From JAJAZB01 sp965249815 (GTDB lineage Bacteria > Bacteroidota > Bacteroidia > Cytophagales > Spirosomataceae), in assembly GCA_965249815.1 (NCBI GenBank), contig CBDFMV010000002.1, forward strand, positions 682,001 through 746,000: DNA of 64,000 nucleotides, read 5' to 3'. The notes under the pieces are model-generated. The model worked only from the letters and a program-made list of their open reading frames with translations. It had not been told where the DNA came from and did no database searches. This document shows positions 44,354-53,771 of the stretch, one piece after another (the first letter of the stretch is position 1; the number at the start of each line of letters is the position of its first letter). The position numbers and the translations under genes were made by a program.

Positions 44354-44686
44354 TCATTTCGCCTTTTCCGCTTCGATGACGGCCTTCATTTCCTTCCAAC
44401 CCACCTCGGGCACGGCCAGCCATTTCAGGCTCGCCACCATGCCTTCGATGTTGACGTGGTTGCCGTGGCGGGCTTTCCAGGCTTCCCAGGTTTGGACAAA
44501 ATCGGCGTCGGCCTCGGTGAAATGACCCCGGCGGACGATTTTTTTCAGCGTTTCATAACTGTCGTTGCCCTGGATGTTGCCGCCTTTTTTCCAGATTTCC
44601 GGGTGATTTTGGCGGAGTTCTTCGGCGTAGTCGAGCAGGTCGTGGAGTTGCTGAGTGACTTCGGGAAGCGCAGTGTTGGTTGCCAT
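44354..44686 (-). CDS. Hypothetical protein
   Basis: 110 aa, soluble, helical: LPEVTQQLHDLLDYAEELRQ, GNIQGNDSYETLKKIVRRGH, ADFVQTWEAWKARHGNHVNI. No family recognised. Codon use is normal for the window, so likely real. Confidence 0.65.
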   Translation of the reverse strand: MATNTALPEVTQQLHDLLDYAEELRQNHPEIWKKGGNIQGNDSYETLKKIVRRGHFTEADADFVQTWEAWKARHGNHVNIEGMVASLKWLAVPEVGWKEMKAVIEAEKAK

Positions 44687-44827
44687 GTCGGTTTAACGGT
44701 TGTTTTGGAAATAAACCACCCCCCGGGCACAAAAACCCGTACCCGGCGGTTAAACAAACACGCAATCAGTCTCTCTAACCGTTGATTTTACACGGGGCCA
44801 ATGCGCCTCGGCTTTTCCTGAAAAATC

Positions 44828-45115
44828 ATGAAAACGACCTTGTTTCGCTTCCTTTTTCTGGCTCTGGTCGTCACGACCGGGCTGACCGGTTGCACGGGCT
44901 ACGTACCGGCTACCACCTCGGTGGGCGTGGCAGTGGGGCCGCGTCCTTACGGATACGGCTACGGGGGCTATGGGTACGGGTACCGCCCGTACTACCGCCC
45001 ATATTATTACCGTCCGCCGGTGATCGTAGCGCCCCGGCCTTACTATTACCGCACGCCCGTACCGCGCTTTTACGGCGGAGGTCGCGGCTATGGCCGGGGC
45101 GGACGGCACTGGTAA
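44828..45115 (+). CDS. Small Tyr/Gly/Arg-rich lipoprotein
   Basis: 95 aa. Signal peptide with lipobox (GLTGC). Mature part is GYGYGGYGYGYRPYYRPYYY followed by Pro/Tyr/Arg repeats and a GRGYGRGGRHW tail. Low-complexity envelope lipoprotein; function unknown. Followed by a strong bidirectional terminator. Confidence 0.8.
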   Translation: MKTTLFRFLFLALVVTTGLTGCTGYVPATTSVGVAVGPRPYGYGYGGYGYGYRPYYRPYYYRPPVIVAPRPYYYRTPVPRFYGGGRGYGRGGRHW

Positions 45116-45138
45116 GCCCAACGAGCGGACTGAAAAGT

Positions 45139-45184
45139 CCACCAAAAAAGCCCTTCCGGTTGACCGGAAGGGCTTTTTTGGTGG
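45139..45184. terminator. Bidirectional rho-independent terminator
   Basis: AAAAAAGCCCTTCCGGT pairs with ACCGGAAGGGCTTTTTT around a short loop, extended by CCACC/GGTGG. Serves the lipoprotein (+) and the sulfhydrylase (-). Confidence 0.9.
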
Positions 45185-45196
45185 ATGAAAACCCGT

Positions 45197-46381
45197 TCAG
45201 GCCACAACGGTTTCCACGGCCAGTTTCGCCAGCGCCTGCTCGAAATCTTCGACCAAATCTTCGATGGCTTCCAGCCCGACGGCTACGCGAACCAGCCCGT
45301 CGGTGATGCCCACGGCGGCGCGGTCGGCGGCGCTGAGTTTGGAGTGCGTCGTGCTGGCGGGGTGGGTCAGAATCGTGCGGGTGTCGCCGAGGTTGGGCGA
45401 AATCGAGGCGATTTGCAGGTGCTGCGTCAGCGCGTTGACCGCCCCGAACCCGCCCCGCACGTCGAGCGTGAGGATGGCCCCGCCCCATTTCATTTGCTGC
45501 CGGGCGAGTTCGACCTGCGGATGACTCGGCAGAAACGGGTAATGCACGGCGCTCAGCGCCGGGTGGCCGTCGAGGGCTTCGGCCAGCGCCAGTGCGTTTT
45601 CGCAGTGGGCTTTCATGCGCACGTAGAGCGTTTCGAGGCTTTTCGACAGCACCCACGCGTTAAAAGGCGACAGCGCCGGACCGGTGTGTCGGGCGAAAAA
45701 CCGCACCGGCTCGATGAGGTCTCGGCGGCCCACGAGCACGCCACCGAGCACGCGGCCCTGCCCGTCCATGTACTTGGTGGCCGAGTGCATGACGAGGTCC
45801 GCCCCGAGGGCAATCGGGTTCTGCACGATGGGCGTGGCGAAGCAGTTGTCCACCACCAGGGCGACGCCCCGCTTTTTGGCAACGCCCGCAAGAGCAGCCA
45901 GGTCGGTGAGTTCAAGGCCGGGGTTCGAGGGACTTTCGCAGAAAAACAACTTCGTGGTGGGCCGGGCGGCGGCCTCCCACTGGCCGAGGTCGTGGCCATC
46001 GACGAAGGTGGTCGTGATGCCCCATTTCGGCATAATTTTACCCAGAATCTGAATGGCCGACCCGAACAGCGCCCGCGAGGCCACCACGTGGTCGCCGCTC
46101 TGGAGCAGGCCCGCGAAGGTGGCGAAAATGGCCGCCATGCCCGAACCGAACGCCAGCCCCGCCTCGGCCCCTTCGAGCGCGCAGACTTTGGCGATAAACT
46201 CGTCGACGTTGGGGTTGGAGTAGCGGGAGTAAATGTTGCCTTCCACCTCGTCGGCGAAGAGCGCCCGGCCCATCTCGGCATCCTCAAACGTGAAACTCGA
46301 CGTGAGGTAGAGCGGTACGGAATGCTCGCGGTGCTGGCTGCGCTCGGTCTGGATGCGGATGGCTTCGGTTTGTTTCTGCAT
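45197..46381 (-). CDS. metZ: O-succinylhomoserine sulfhydrylase / trans-sulfuration PLP enzyme
   Basis: 394 aa Cys/Met-metabolism PLP enzyme: TERSQHREHSVPLYLTSSFT, EGNIYSRYSNPNVDEF, FGSGMAA, VVDNCFATPIVQNPIALGAD, HSATKYMDGQGRVLGG with the PLP lysine, and ISPNLGDTRTILTHPASTTH. The pattern fits MetZ-type sulfhydrylases used for homocysteine synthesis; cystathionine gamma-synthase cannot be excluded. Start at MQKQTEAIRIQTERSQ. Divergent from an Lrp regulator. Confidence 0.9.
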   Translation of the reverse strand: MQKQTEAIRIQTERSQHREHSVPLYLTSSFTFEDAEMGRALFADEVEGNIYSRYSNPNVDEFIAKVCALEGAEAGLAFGSGMAAIFATFAGLLQSGDHVVASRALFGSAIQILGKIMPKWGITTTFVDGHDLGQWEAAARPTTKLFFCESPSNPGLELTDLAALAGVAKKRGVALVVDNCFATPIVQNPIALGADLVMHSATKYMDGQGRVLGGVLVGRRDLIEPVRFFARHTGPALSPFNAWVLSKSLETLYVRMKAHCENALALAEALDGHPALSAVHYPFLPSHPQVELARQQMKWGGAILTLDVRGGFGAVNALTQHLQIASISPNLGDTRTILTHPASTTHSKLSAADRAAVGITDGLVRVAVGLEAIEDLVEDFEQALAKLAVETVVA

Positions 46382-46543
46382 GGGAAGGAAGTCGGGTGAA
46401 TCGGCGGGACAAAGGTCGGTTCTGCGGAAGTAACTTTCGGTATTGCGCACCATACTTGGAAAATAAACCGCCGTTTCGGTCTTTTGCCCGAACGTTTCAA
46501 CGGCTTCCGGTTCCGACTCGCCCCAACGACCGAACATTTTTCC

Positions 46544-47008
46544 ATGCCCCTCCTCGACGACACCGACCGCCGCCTGCTCGAACTCCTCCAGCAGGACGCT
46601 TTCCTGACCAACAAGGAACTCGCCGCGCAACTCAACCTCTCGGCCACGCCGATTTACGAACGCAAAAAGCGCCTCGAACGCGAGGGCTACATCCGGCAAT
46701 ACGTGGCGCTGGTGGATAAAACCAAAGTGGGACGGTCGCTGGCGGCGTTTTGCCAGGTGACGCTCAAGGAGCACACGCAGGAATTCATCCGGGAATTTGA
46801 GGAGAAAGTGCGCGAGTTGCCCGAGGTGGTCGAGTGCTACAACATCGCCGGGCCGTACGATTACCTGCTCAAAATCATGGTGGCCGACATGGACGCCTAC
46901 CGGACGTTTCTGGTCGAAAAACTCGCCGCCCTGGCCCACATCGGTGGCCCGCAGAGCGCCTTCGTGATGGCCGAAATCAAGCACTCGACGGCGTTGCCGG
47001 TGGGGTGA
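46544..47008 (+). CDS. Lrp/AsnC-family transcriptional regulator
   Basis: 154 aa. N-terminal HTH (LDDTDRRLLELLQQDAFLTN, LSATPIYERKKRLEREG) and C-terminal RAM/effector domain (VECYNIAGPYDYLLKIMVAD). Divergent from metZ with 162 bp between starts, so likely controls methionine or sulfur-amino-acid genes. Its last 55 bp are duplicated at 47721-47770 beyond the VapBC genes. Confidence 0.92.
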   Translation: MPLLDDTDRRLLELLQQDAFLTNKELAAQLNLSATPIYERKKRLEREGYIRQYVALVDKTKVGRSLAAFCQVTLKEHTQEFIREFEEKVRELPEVVECYNIAGPYDYLLKIMVADMDAYRTFLVEKLAALAHIGGPQSAFVMAEIKHSTALPVG

Positions 47009-47009
47009 A
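46955..47009. repeat. Direct repeat copy 1 (3' end of lrp)
   Basis: 55 bp including the lrp stop; recurs at 47721-47770 with two substitutions and one 5-bp gap. Confidence 0.85.
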
Positions 47010-47017
47010 ACGCGGGG

Positions 47018-47425
47018 TCAATCCACCCAGTTTTCAATCCGTAGGCCTTCGATGCGGTTCATTTCCCGGACGTTGCGCGTGACCAGCGTCAGATCGTGAA
47101 CCAGCGCCGTGCAGCCGATGATCAAATCGAAATCAGAAATAAGTCGCCCCGTTTTGCGGAGCCGGGCTTTCTGTTCGGCAAACGCCTCGAAGGCGGGGCG
47201 GATGGGCAGAATGCGGTCGGCGAAAAATAGTTCGAGTGACTTTGCCCGCTGAAAATTTGCGGCCTGGTATTGGGGGCTGCTTCCGGCGGCTCCGTAAAGC
47301 AGTTCAAGGATGGTCAGTTCCGAGAGGGCACATGAATCAAACCCGACTTGGAATAACCGTTGGCCGATGCCAAATTCATTCTTGAGGAAATGAATGCAGT
47401 GGTTGGTATCGAGCAGGTAGTTCAT
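47018..47425 (-). CDS. vapC: VapC-type PIN-domain toxin
   Basis: 135 aa PIN ribonuclease: LLDTNHCIHFL (Asp6), ELTILELLYGA (Glu41), SDFDLIIG (Asp98, Asp100) and LVTRNVREM are the four PIN blocks. Expected to cleave tRNA or rRNA. ATGA overlap with the antitoxin gene upstream. Sits between two copies of the lrp 3' end. Confidence 0.92.
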   Translation of the reverse strand: MNYLLDTNHCIHFLKNEFGIGQRLFQVGFDSCALSELTILELLYGAAGSSPQYQAANFQRAKSLELFFADRILPIRPAFEAFAEQKARLRKTGRLISDFDLIIGCTALVHDLTLVTRNVREMNRIEGLRIENWVD

Positions 47426-47658
47426 TCAGCCCAGGAGGTATCAATATCCTTGTTCACCCGTGAGCCTTCGATCATCGCAATCAACTCATCGCCTGTTTCG
47501 GGGCCTTCCCAACTCCCGGCCAGGGCCATGAAAGCAGCTTCCCGTTCTTCGGCACTGCGCCTATCTTCCTGGCGGTACGGCGTGCGGAGGCGTTTGGCAA
47601 GGTCAACGAAAAGCCGGTAGTCGGCTTCGGTGCGGGGTTCGAGAATGAGCGTAGGCAT
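47422..47658 (-). CDS. Antitoxin of the VapC pair
   Basis: 78 aa: MPTLILEPRTEADYRLFVDL N-terminal part, acidic C-terminal half (EGPETGDELIAMIEGSR). Coupled to vapC by a 4-bp overlap. Not the AbrB-type VapB; rather the short charged type seen with VapC in Bacteroidota. Confidence 0.85.
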   Translation of the reverse strand: MPTLILEPRTEADYRLFVDLAKRLRTPYRQEDRRSAEEREAAFMALAGSWEGPETGDELIAMIEGSRVNKDIDTSWAE

Positions 47659-47720
47659 GAGGGGTATCGTTTCGTCGTCAACAAAGCTACTGCATTCAGC
47701 GTTGTTTTGCGAACCCCCGG

Positions 47721-47770
47721 AGCGCCTTCGTGAGGGCCGAAATCAAGCGCTCGACGGCCGGTGGGGTGAA
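47721..47770. repeat. Direct repeat copy 2 (lrp 3'-end duplicate)
   Basis: Second copy of the lrp gene end, now non-coding, on the far side of the VapBC cassette. Confidence 0.85.
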
Positions 47771-47777
47771 GGGAAAA

Positions 47778-47810
47778 AGACCTAACAGGTTTCAAAAACC
47801 TGTTAGGTCT
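47778..47810. repeat. 15-bp hairpin
   Basis: AGACCTAACAGGTTT (47778-47792) and its complement (47796-47810) with a 3-nt loop; a common intergenic hairpin in Bacteroidota. It lies downstream of the 236-aa gene and could terminate it. Confidence 0.7.
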
Positions 47811-47816
47811 GGCGGT

Positions 47817-48527
47817 CTACGTCGTCGGTTCCGGCTTAGGCTTCTTCACCGATCCCGACACGTCGAAGCCCCAATCGCCCAACCGTTTGGGCGTGCCCAT
47901 AAACGCCCCCAGGAGCAGGTCGCGGCTGGCTTTCACGGCGTTGACGATGGGCGGCAACAGCAGTTGGCGGGCTTCGTAGGCTTCTTCGCGCTGGCTGGCG
48001 GTGTTTTCGGCCTCCAGGTGCTTGTCGAGGCAGGGCTGGATGGTCGGCCCCAGGGCCGGCCAGGAGTAATTTTGAAGGCCGTTGAGCACCGACGTGGCCC
48101 CGTCGGTAGTGTGTTTCCCGTTGATGAGCCGGGCCAGTTCGAGCAACTCCTGCACGTTGCGCGGAATGTTCACCTTCGGGCGACCCCCGGCCATCACCAC
48201 GTCGAAACCCCAGTCGCCCAGGCGCGTGGGCGTGGCCCGGAAGATGCCCAGCAGCAGAGTGCGGGTGGCCCGGACGGCCTTGTCGAGGGGTGGCAGCAGC
48301 AGGTTGCGGGCTTCGTAGGCTTCGGTGGACTGTCGGCGCAGGGCTTCCCACTCGCGGTGCTTGGCCAGGCAAATCGGAATGCTCGGCCCGAGGAGGGTCC
48401 AGGAGTACACCTGGAGGCTGCTCAGAATGGACGATCCCCCATCGGCGATGTGCCGGGCGAAGATCAGCCGGGCCAGTTCGAGGAGTTCCTCGACGTTTTC
48501 GGAAATGGATACTTTGAATCTGGGCAT
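47817..48527 (-). CDS. Tandem-duplicated protein of unknown function
   Basis: 236 aa made of two copies of one domain, residues about 1-112 and 118-228. Shared order: NV-ELLELARLI, SIL/SVL...LQ-YSW--LGP-I--CL-KH, EAYEAR-LLLPP, A-R-LLLG-F--TP-RLGDWGFDV. Soluble, helical, no known catalytic motif. Not recognised. Lies next to the second 21-nt array and the restriction-modification genes. Confidence 0.78.
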   Translation of the reverse strand: MPRFKVSISENVEELLELARLIFARHIADGGSSILSSLQVYSWTLLGPSIPICLAKHREWEALRRQSTEAYEARNLLLPPLDKAVRATRTLLLGIFRATPTRLGDWGFDVVMAGGRPKVNIPRNVQELLELARLINGKHTTDGATSVLNGLQNYSWPALGPTIQPCLDKHLEAENTASQREEAYEARQLLLPPIVNAVKASRDLLLGAFMGTPKRLGDWGFDVSGSVKKPKPEPTT

Positions 48528-48686
48528 GTGGTTGTGGGATTAGAGGGATTTGACTGCTTGAGTCCATCAACGTTAGGGAGTTAATTCGGTACGCCCGATA
48601 CCGTTCGATCAATTCTGAGGGCCGTCCGAAAACCAGTTAGGTGGCTCCGCGAAGGCTCCCGGCGGGTGTTGCCTACTCAGAACACC

Positions 48687-48917
48687 GTCGTCAAGGTCGG
48701 GAAGTGCGTTGTCAATGTCAGGAACACCGTTGTCGATCTCTGGAAGTGCGTTGTCAATGTCGGGAAGTACGTCGTCAATCTCCAGAAGTGCGTTGTCGAT
48801 GACGGAAACACCGTTGTCTATCTCCGGAATAGCGATGTTGATGTCAGGAAGTGTGCTGTCAATGTCGGAAACACCGTTGTCAACGTCGGGAAGGGCGTTG
48901 CCAGCTTCAACTGCCCC
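48687..48917. repeat. Degenerate 21-nt tandem array 2 (11 units)
   Basis: Eleven 21-nt units without indels, typical unit GTTGTCAATGTCGGGAAGTGC, two alternating variants ending in AGTGC or ACACC. On the minus strand it would read as a heptapeptide such as NALPDID/NGVPDID. Several frames stay open only because the period is a multiple of three. Confidence 0.8.
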
Positions 48918-49025
48918 GTTGGGAAGGTTGGGTTTGGTGAAGTAAACAACGCCCGCCACTTTCTTCCCGCAAATCGTCTATTTTCGCCAATTCATCCAGC
49001 ACCGGCACCCCGCCCAACCTACCCC

Positions 49026-51242
49026 ATGAGCCTGATTCAGAAAGGAATTGACAAAAAGTACATTCGCTTCGACGCCGAACTAAAGTCAATCACCTACCTC
49101 ATCACCGATAAAAAGTACCGCTACAGCAATCCCGAAGAGCCGGTTCGGCTGGAAACGTACCTCCAACTCATTTTTGAGTATGGGTACCCCGCCGCCCGCC
49201 TCGACGTGGAGGTGATCGTACCCCGGCGCACGCCCTCCGACCGGGCCGACATCGTGGTGTACGCCGACGACGAGCGCAAGACGCCCTACATCGTGGTGGA
49301 GTGCAAGCACCCCGACGTGTCGGAAGCCGAATTTGTGCAGGCCGTCGAACAGGGCTTCGGCAACGCCAACTCCCTCCGGGCGGAGTTTGTGTGGGTCACG
49401 TCGGGCCGCAAGGCGAAGTACTACGACGTGAAGAATTTTGCGCCCGGCGAGCGAACCGAAAACATCATCGCGTCCATTCCCCGCTTCGGGCAAAGCAAAC
49501 TGAGCCGGGCGCGGTTTTACAAAGGGGGCCGCGACGAAGACGGGCGCGAAGCCTTCGACCTTGAAATCGTGGCTCAGGACGAACTGACGCGCATTTTCTC
49601 CCAGGCCCACCAGGCCCTTTGGGCGGGGGGCAAGCGCAACCCTTCGGAAGCCTTCGATGAACTCGACAAGCTGATTTTCTGCAAACTCTGGGACGAGAAA
49701 AAAGCCCGCAAGCCCCAGGAACCTTACGATTTTCAGGAATTTACGAAAGAAGACCCCGCCCGGCTCCTCGACCGCATCAAGGGCATTTACCGGGAGGGAC
49801 AGAAAAAAGACCCGGAGGTGTTCCGCGAGGACATCCGCCTTAGCCCCGCCGAACTCCGCACCATCGTGGGCTACCTCGCCCCGCTCAACATCGGCGATAC
49901 CGACCTCGACAGCAAGGGCCGGGCCTTCGAGACCTTCCTCGGCTCGTTTTTCCGGGGCGACTTCGGCCAGTATTTCACCCCCCGCGAGGTGGTCGATTTC
50001 ATCGTCAAGGTATTGCCCATCACCCACCAGTCGGTCGTGCTCGATACCAGTTGCGGCAGCGGAGGGTTTCTGCTCTACGCCCTTGACAAAGTACGCCGTC
50101 AGGCCGACGCAATGGCCGATGAAGGCTATTTCAAGCGGGAGAGCGTCAAACACTACAACCACTGGCACGATTTTGCCGAAAACAACCTCTACGGCATCGA
50201 AATTTCGGAAAGCATCGCCCGCACTGCCAAGATGAACATGATCATCCACGACGACGGGCACACCAACGTGATCAGTTTCGACGGCCTGGAATCTGACACG
50301 GTCATCGCCGAGAAAACCGGCCACAAGGGGTTTACCTACGGGCGCTTCGATTACATCGTGACCAACCCGCCCTTTGGCTCGTCGGTCAAACTCACCGAGC
50401 AAGCCTACCTCCGCAACTACAAGCTGGGCCTGAAAGAAGTCAGTTGGATTGACCGCCGCCAGAAAAACAACTTCGAACTTGGCCCCCGCGACAGCCAGAG
50501 CACCGAAGTGCTCTTTATCGAGCAGTGTTACCACTTTCTGAAGCCCGGCGGCATCCTGGCCGTGGTCGTGCCCGACGGCGTACTGACCAACAGCAGCGCC
50601 CAGCCCGTGCGCGACTGGATGGAAGAACACTACCGCATCGTGGCCGTGGTGTCGCTCACCCAGGATGCGTTTAAAGCCAACGACGCGGGCGTGAAAAGCT
50701 CGGTGCTGTTTCTGAAAAAGCTGACCCTGAAGCAGACGGAAGCCATTCAACAGGCCAAACTGCGCGTGCAGGAGCGCCTTTGGGCCAAACCCCAGTACGG
50801 TGCCGCGCTGGCAAAGCTCGAAACCGAACGCGACGGGCTGCTGAAAGGGCACAAAGGTTTTGACGCCACCACCATCAACTGGGAAAGCACCGCCAACCGG
50901 AAAGCCCTCAACGGCGAGGGGACCGATACCGACCTGTTTGGCGATCCGAGAAAGCTCCGCAAGCGCGTGGAGAAAACCGAGGAGTTCAGGGAGTGGAAAA
51001 GCGAGGTCAACAAACGCTACACCGAGCAGATTAATGACCTCAAAGAGACCTTGCAGGACGAATACCTGGCCGAATTGGGCGGCGAAGTGACCAATTACCC
51101 CATTTTCATGGCCCTGGCCGAGCAAATCGGCTACGACGCCGCCGGGCGCAAAACCGCCGTGAATGAATTGGACGGCATTGCCGACGAATTGAGGCGATTT
51201 ATTAACGACGTGCAAACCGGGCAGGACGCTTTTTTCGCCTAA
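49026..51242 (+). CDS. Restriction-modification fusion: HsdR_N-type nuclease plus N6-adenine methylase
   Basis: 738 aa. N-terminal PD-(D/E)xK nuclease of the type I HsdR_N kind (residues about 20-135): Glu43, Asp75 (DRADIVVY) and VVECK with Glu92/Lys94. Methylase domain at about 280-560: LDTSCGSGGFLLYALD (SAM site), FTPREVVDFIVK, YIVTNPPFGS (NPPF catalytic motif), PGGILAVVVPDG. C-terminal helical tail (about 600-738) likely binds the specificity subunit. No ATP-dependent motor domain. Start at MSLIQKGIDKKYIRF; the open frame runs back through the tandem array but that part is not gene-like. Followed after 29 bp by the specificity gene. Confidence 0.9.
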   Translation: MSLIQKGIDKKYIRFDAELKSITYLITDKKYRYSNPEEPVRLETYLQLIFEYGYPAARLDVEVIVPRRTPSDRADIVVYADDERKTPYIVVECKHPDVSEAEFVQAVEQGFGNANSLRAEFVWVTSGRKAKYYDVKNFAPGERTENIIASIPRFGQSKLSRARFYKGGRDEDGREAFDLEIVAQDELTRIFSQAHQALWAGGKRNPSEAFDELDKLIFCKLWDEKKARKPQEPYDFQEFTKEDPARLLDRIKGIYREGQKKDPEVFREDIRLSPAELRTIVGYLAPLNIGDTDLDSKGRAFETFLGSFFRGDFGQYFTPREVVDFIVKVLPITHQSVVLDTSCGSGGFLLYALDKVRRQADAMADEGYFKRESVKHYNHWHDFAENNLYGIEISESIARTAKMNMIIHDDGHTNVISFDGLESDTVIAEKTGHKGFTYGRFDYIVTNPPFGSSVKLTEQAYLRNYKLGLKEVSWIDRRQKNNFELGPRDSQSTEVLFIEQCYHFLKPGGILAVVVPDGVLTNSSAQPVRDWMEEHYRIVAVVSLTQDAFKANDAGVKSSVLFLKKLTLKQTEAIQQAKLRVQERLWAKPQYGAALAKLETERDGLLKGHKGFDATTINWESTANRKALNGEGTDTDLFGDPRKLRKRVEKTEEFREWKSEVNKRYTEQINDLKETLQDEYLAELGGEVTNYPIFMALAEQIGYDAAGRKTAVNELDGIADELRRFINDVQTGQDAFFA

Positions 51243-51271
51243 GCCCCGGTTGCGACGAAAACAAACTGTTT

Positions 51272-52645
51272 TTGTTGAATCGGGGCGAGTTGATTGGGCG
51301 ATGGGATCCCATTATGAACCTTTATACCCTTTATATACGGGACACACAGAACAATAAAGTAGAAACTAAGCCACTTAAGCATTTCTTAACTGCCCTGCCT
51401 CAGTACGGCGCGAATGAATCTGGTATAAACCGAGTCGCATCGCAGCAACCCCGCTACATTCGCATCACGGATATTGACGAAAACGGCGTTCTGAAGGAGG
51501 GATTGGGTGCTACTGCTGTGGTTGTTGAGGAGCACTATCTTTTAGAAAATAACGATTTGTTAATCGCCCGTAGTGGGAATACAGTCGGCAAATCGTACTT
51601 ACACAAAGCTAACGACGTTGATTATCCATGCTTCTTTGCTGGGTACATGCTGCGGTTTAAGATAGACGAATTGATGGTATCTCCTGACTATCTTTTCTAT
51701 TTTACCCAAACCAGCATCTATAAAAAGTGGGTAAACGCCATTCAGCGCCCCACGGGTCAACCCAATATCAACGCGGAAGAATATCGGACGCTCCCTGTGC
51801 CAATTCCCACCAACGAAATACAAGAAGTGGTGGTTGAGCGCATGAAATTAGCCTACAAAGTGAAGCAAGAGTACGAGCGCCAAGCGCAAGCTCTGCTCGA
51901 TGGCATCGACGCGCACTTGCTGGAGGAGTTGGGCGTAACCCTCCCCCCGGAGCCGGAGAACACGTTGGCGAACCGAATCTTCCGCACCACATGGCGGCAG
52001 GTAATGGGGGGGCGGCTGGACCCAAGCTACCAGAGAGTAATTCTGAATTTCAAAAGCATTAAATATCCAACCCGCCCACTTAGGGAAGTAGCCTTTATCA
52101 ATCCCTTAACCAGGTTCAAAGGCTTGTCGGAAGACGAAGAAGTTTCATTCGTTCCGATGGAAGCGGTAGGTGAAGATGGTTCGATTGACCTCAGCAACAC
52201 CCGGCAACTCTCGCAATCAAAGGGCTATACAACCTTTAAAGAGAACGATTTGCTCGTGGCGAAGATCACGCCTTGCATGGAGAACGGGAAAACTGGTGTT
52301 GCAAGGAAGTTGAAAAATGGCGTTGGTTTCGGGTCAACTGAATTCCACGTAATTCGAGAAAAAACGGGCGAAGCGAAAGTAGATTTCTTACATCACTTCT
52401 TCCGAACAAACTTCTTTCGGGCCAATTCAAAGTTCACATTCGGTGGTTCGGCAGGCCACCAAAGGGTTCCACCCGAGTATTTCAAAGGACTTGCAATTCC
52501 GGTCCCTTCAACTGAACATCAGGAAGCTATTGTTAAGGAGATTGAACGCAGGCGTAACCAAGCTCAGACCCTCCGCCAGCAAGCCAGGCATGATTTCGAG
52601 CAAACCAAGCGCGAAATCGAGCGGCTGATTCTGGGCGAAACGTAG
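51272..52645 (+). CDS. Specificity subunit (HsdS-like, two target-recognition domains)
   Basis: 457 aa with two TRD/conserved-helix units: residues about 1-220 (GRWDP..., LLIARSGNTVGKSYL, NINAEEYRTLPVPIP) and about 240-457 (GGRLDPSYQRV, NDLLVAKITPCMENGKTGVA, RVPPEYFKGLAIPVPSTEHQ). Each half reads one part of a bipartite site. Coding starts at a TTG (51272); no ATG or clear ribosome site precedes LNRGELIGRWDP, so the exact start is uncertain. Base composition is a bit lower in GC in the TRDs, usual for exchanged TRDs. Confidence 0.88.
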   Translation: MLNRGELIGRWDPIMNLYTLYIRDTQNNKVETKPLKHFLTALPQYGANESGINRVASQQPRYIRITDIDENGVLKEGLGATAVVVEEHYLLENNDLLIARSGNTVGKSYLHKANDVDYPCFFAGYMLRFKIDELMVSPDYLFYFTQTSIYKKWVNAIQRPTGQPNINAEEYRTLPVPIPTNEIQEVVVERMKLAYKVKQEYERQAQALLDGIDAHLLEELGVTLPPEPENTLANRIFRTTWRQVMGGRLDPSYQRVILNFKSIKYPTRPLREVAFINPLTRFKGLSEDEEVSFVPMEAVGEDGSIDLSNTRQLSQSKGYTTFKENDLLVAKITPCMENGKTGVARKLKNGVGFGSTEFHVIREKTGEAKVDFLHHFFRTNFFRANSKFTFGGSAGHQRVPPEYFKGLAIPVPSTEHQEAIVKEIERRRNQAQTLRQQARHDFEQTKREIERLILGET

Positions 52646-52706
52646 GGGAACGGTCGGTAGCTCGTCGCCGTTACTCCATCCGCAATCCAAACCCCCGCAT
52701 TCCACA

Positions 52707-53723
<1,017 letters not shown>

Positions 53724-53771
53724 GTGATTGAAATGCATTTCGTCTCACTCAATCACCCCCTCACTCAATAC

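Noticed and set aside
48609..48959. 116-codon minus-strand open frame and the plus-strand N-terminal extension of the RM gene over array 2
   Set aside because: Same reason: open frames created by an indel-free 21-nt period. The RM protein's natural start is at 49026.
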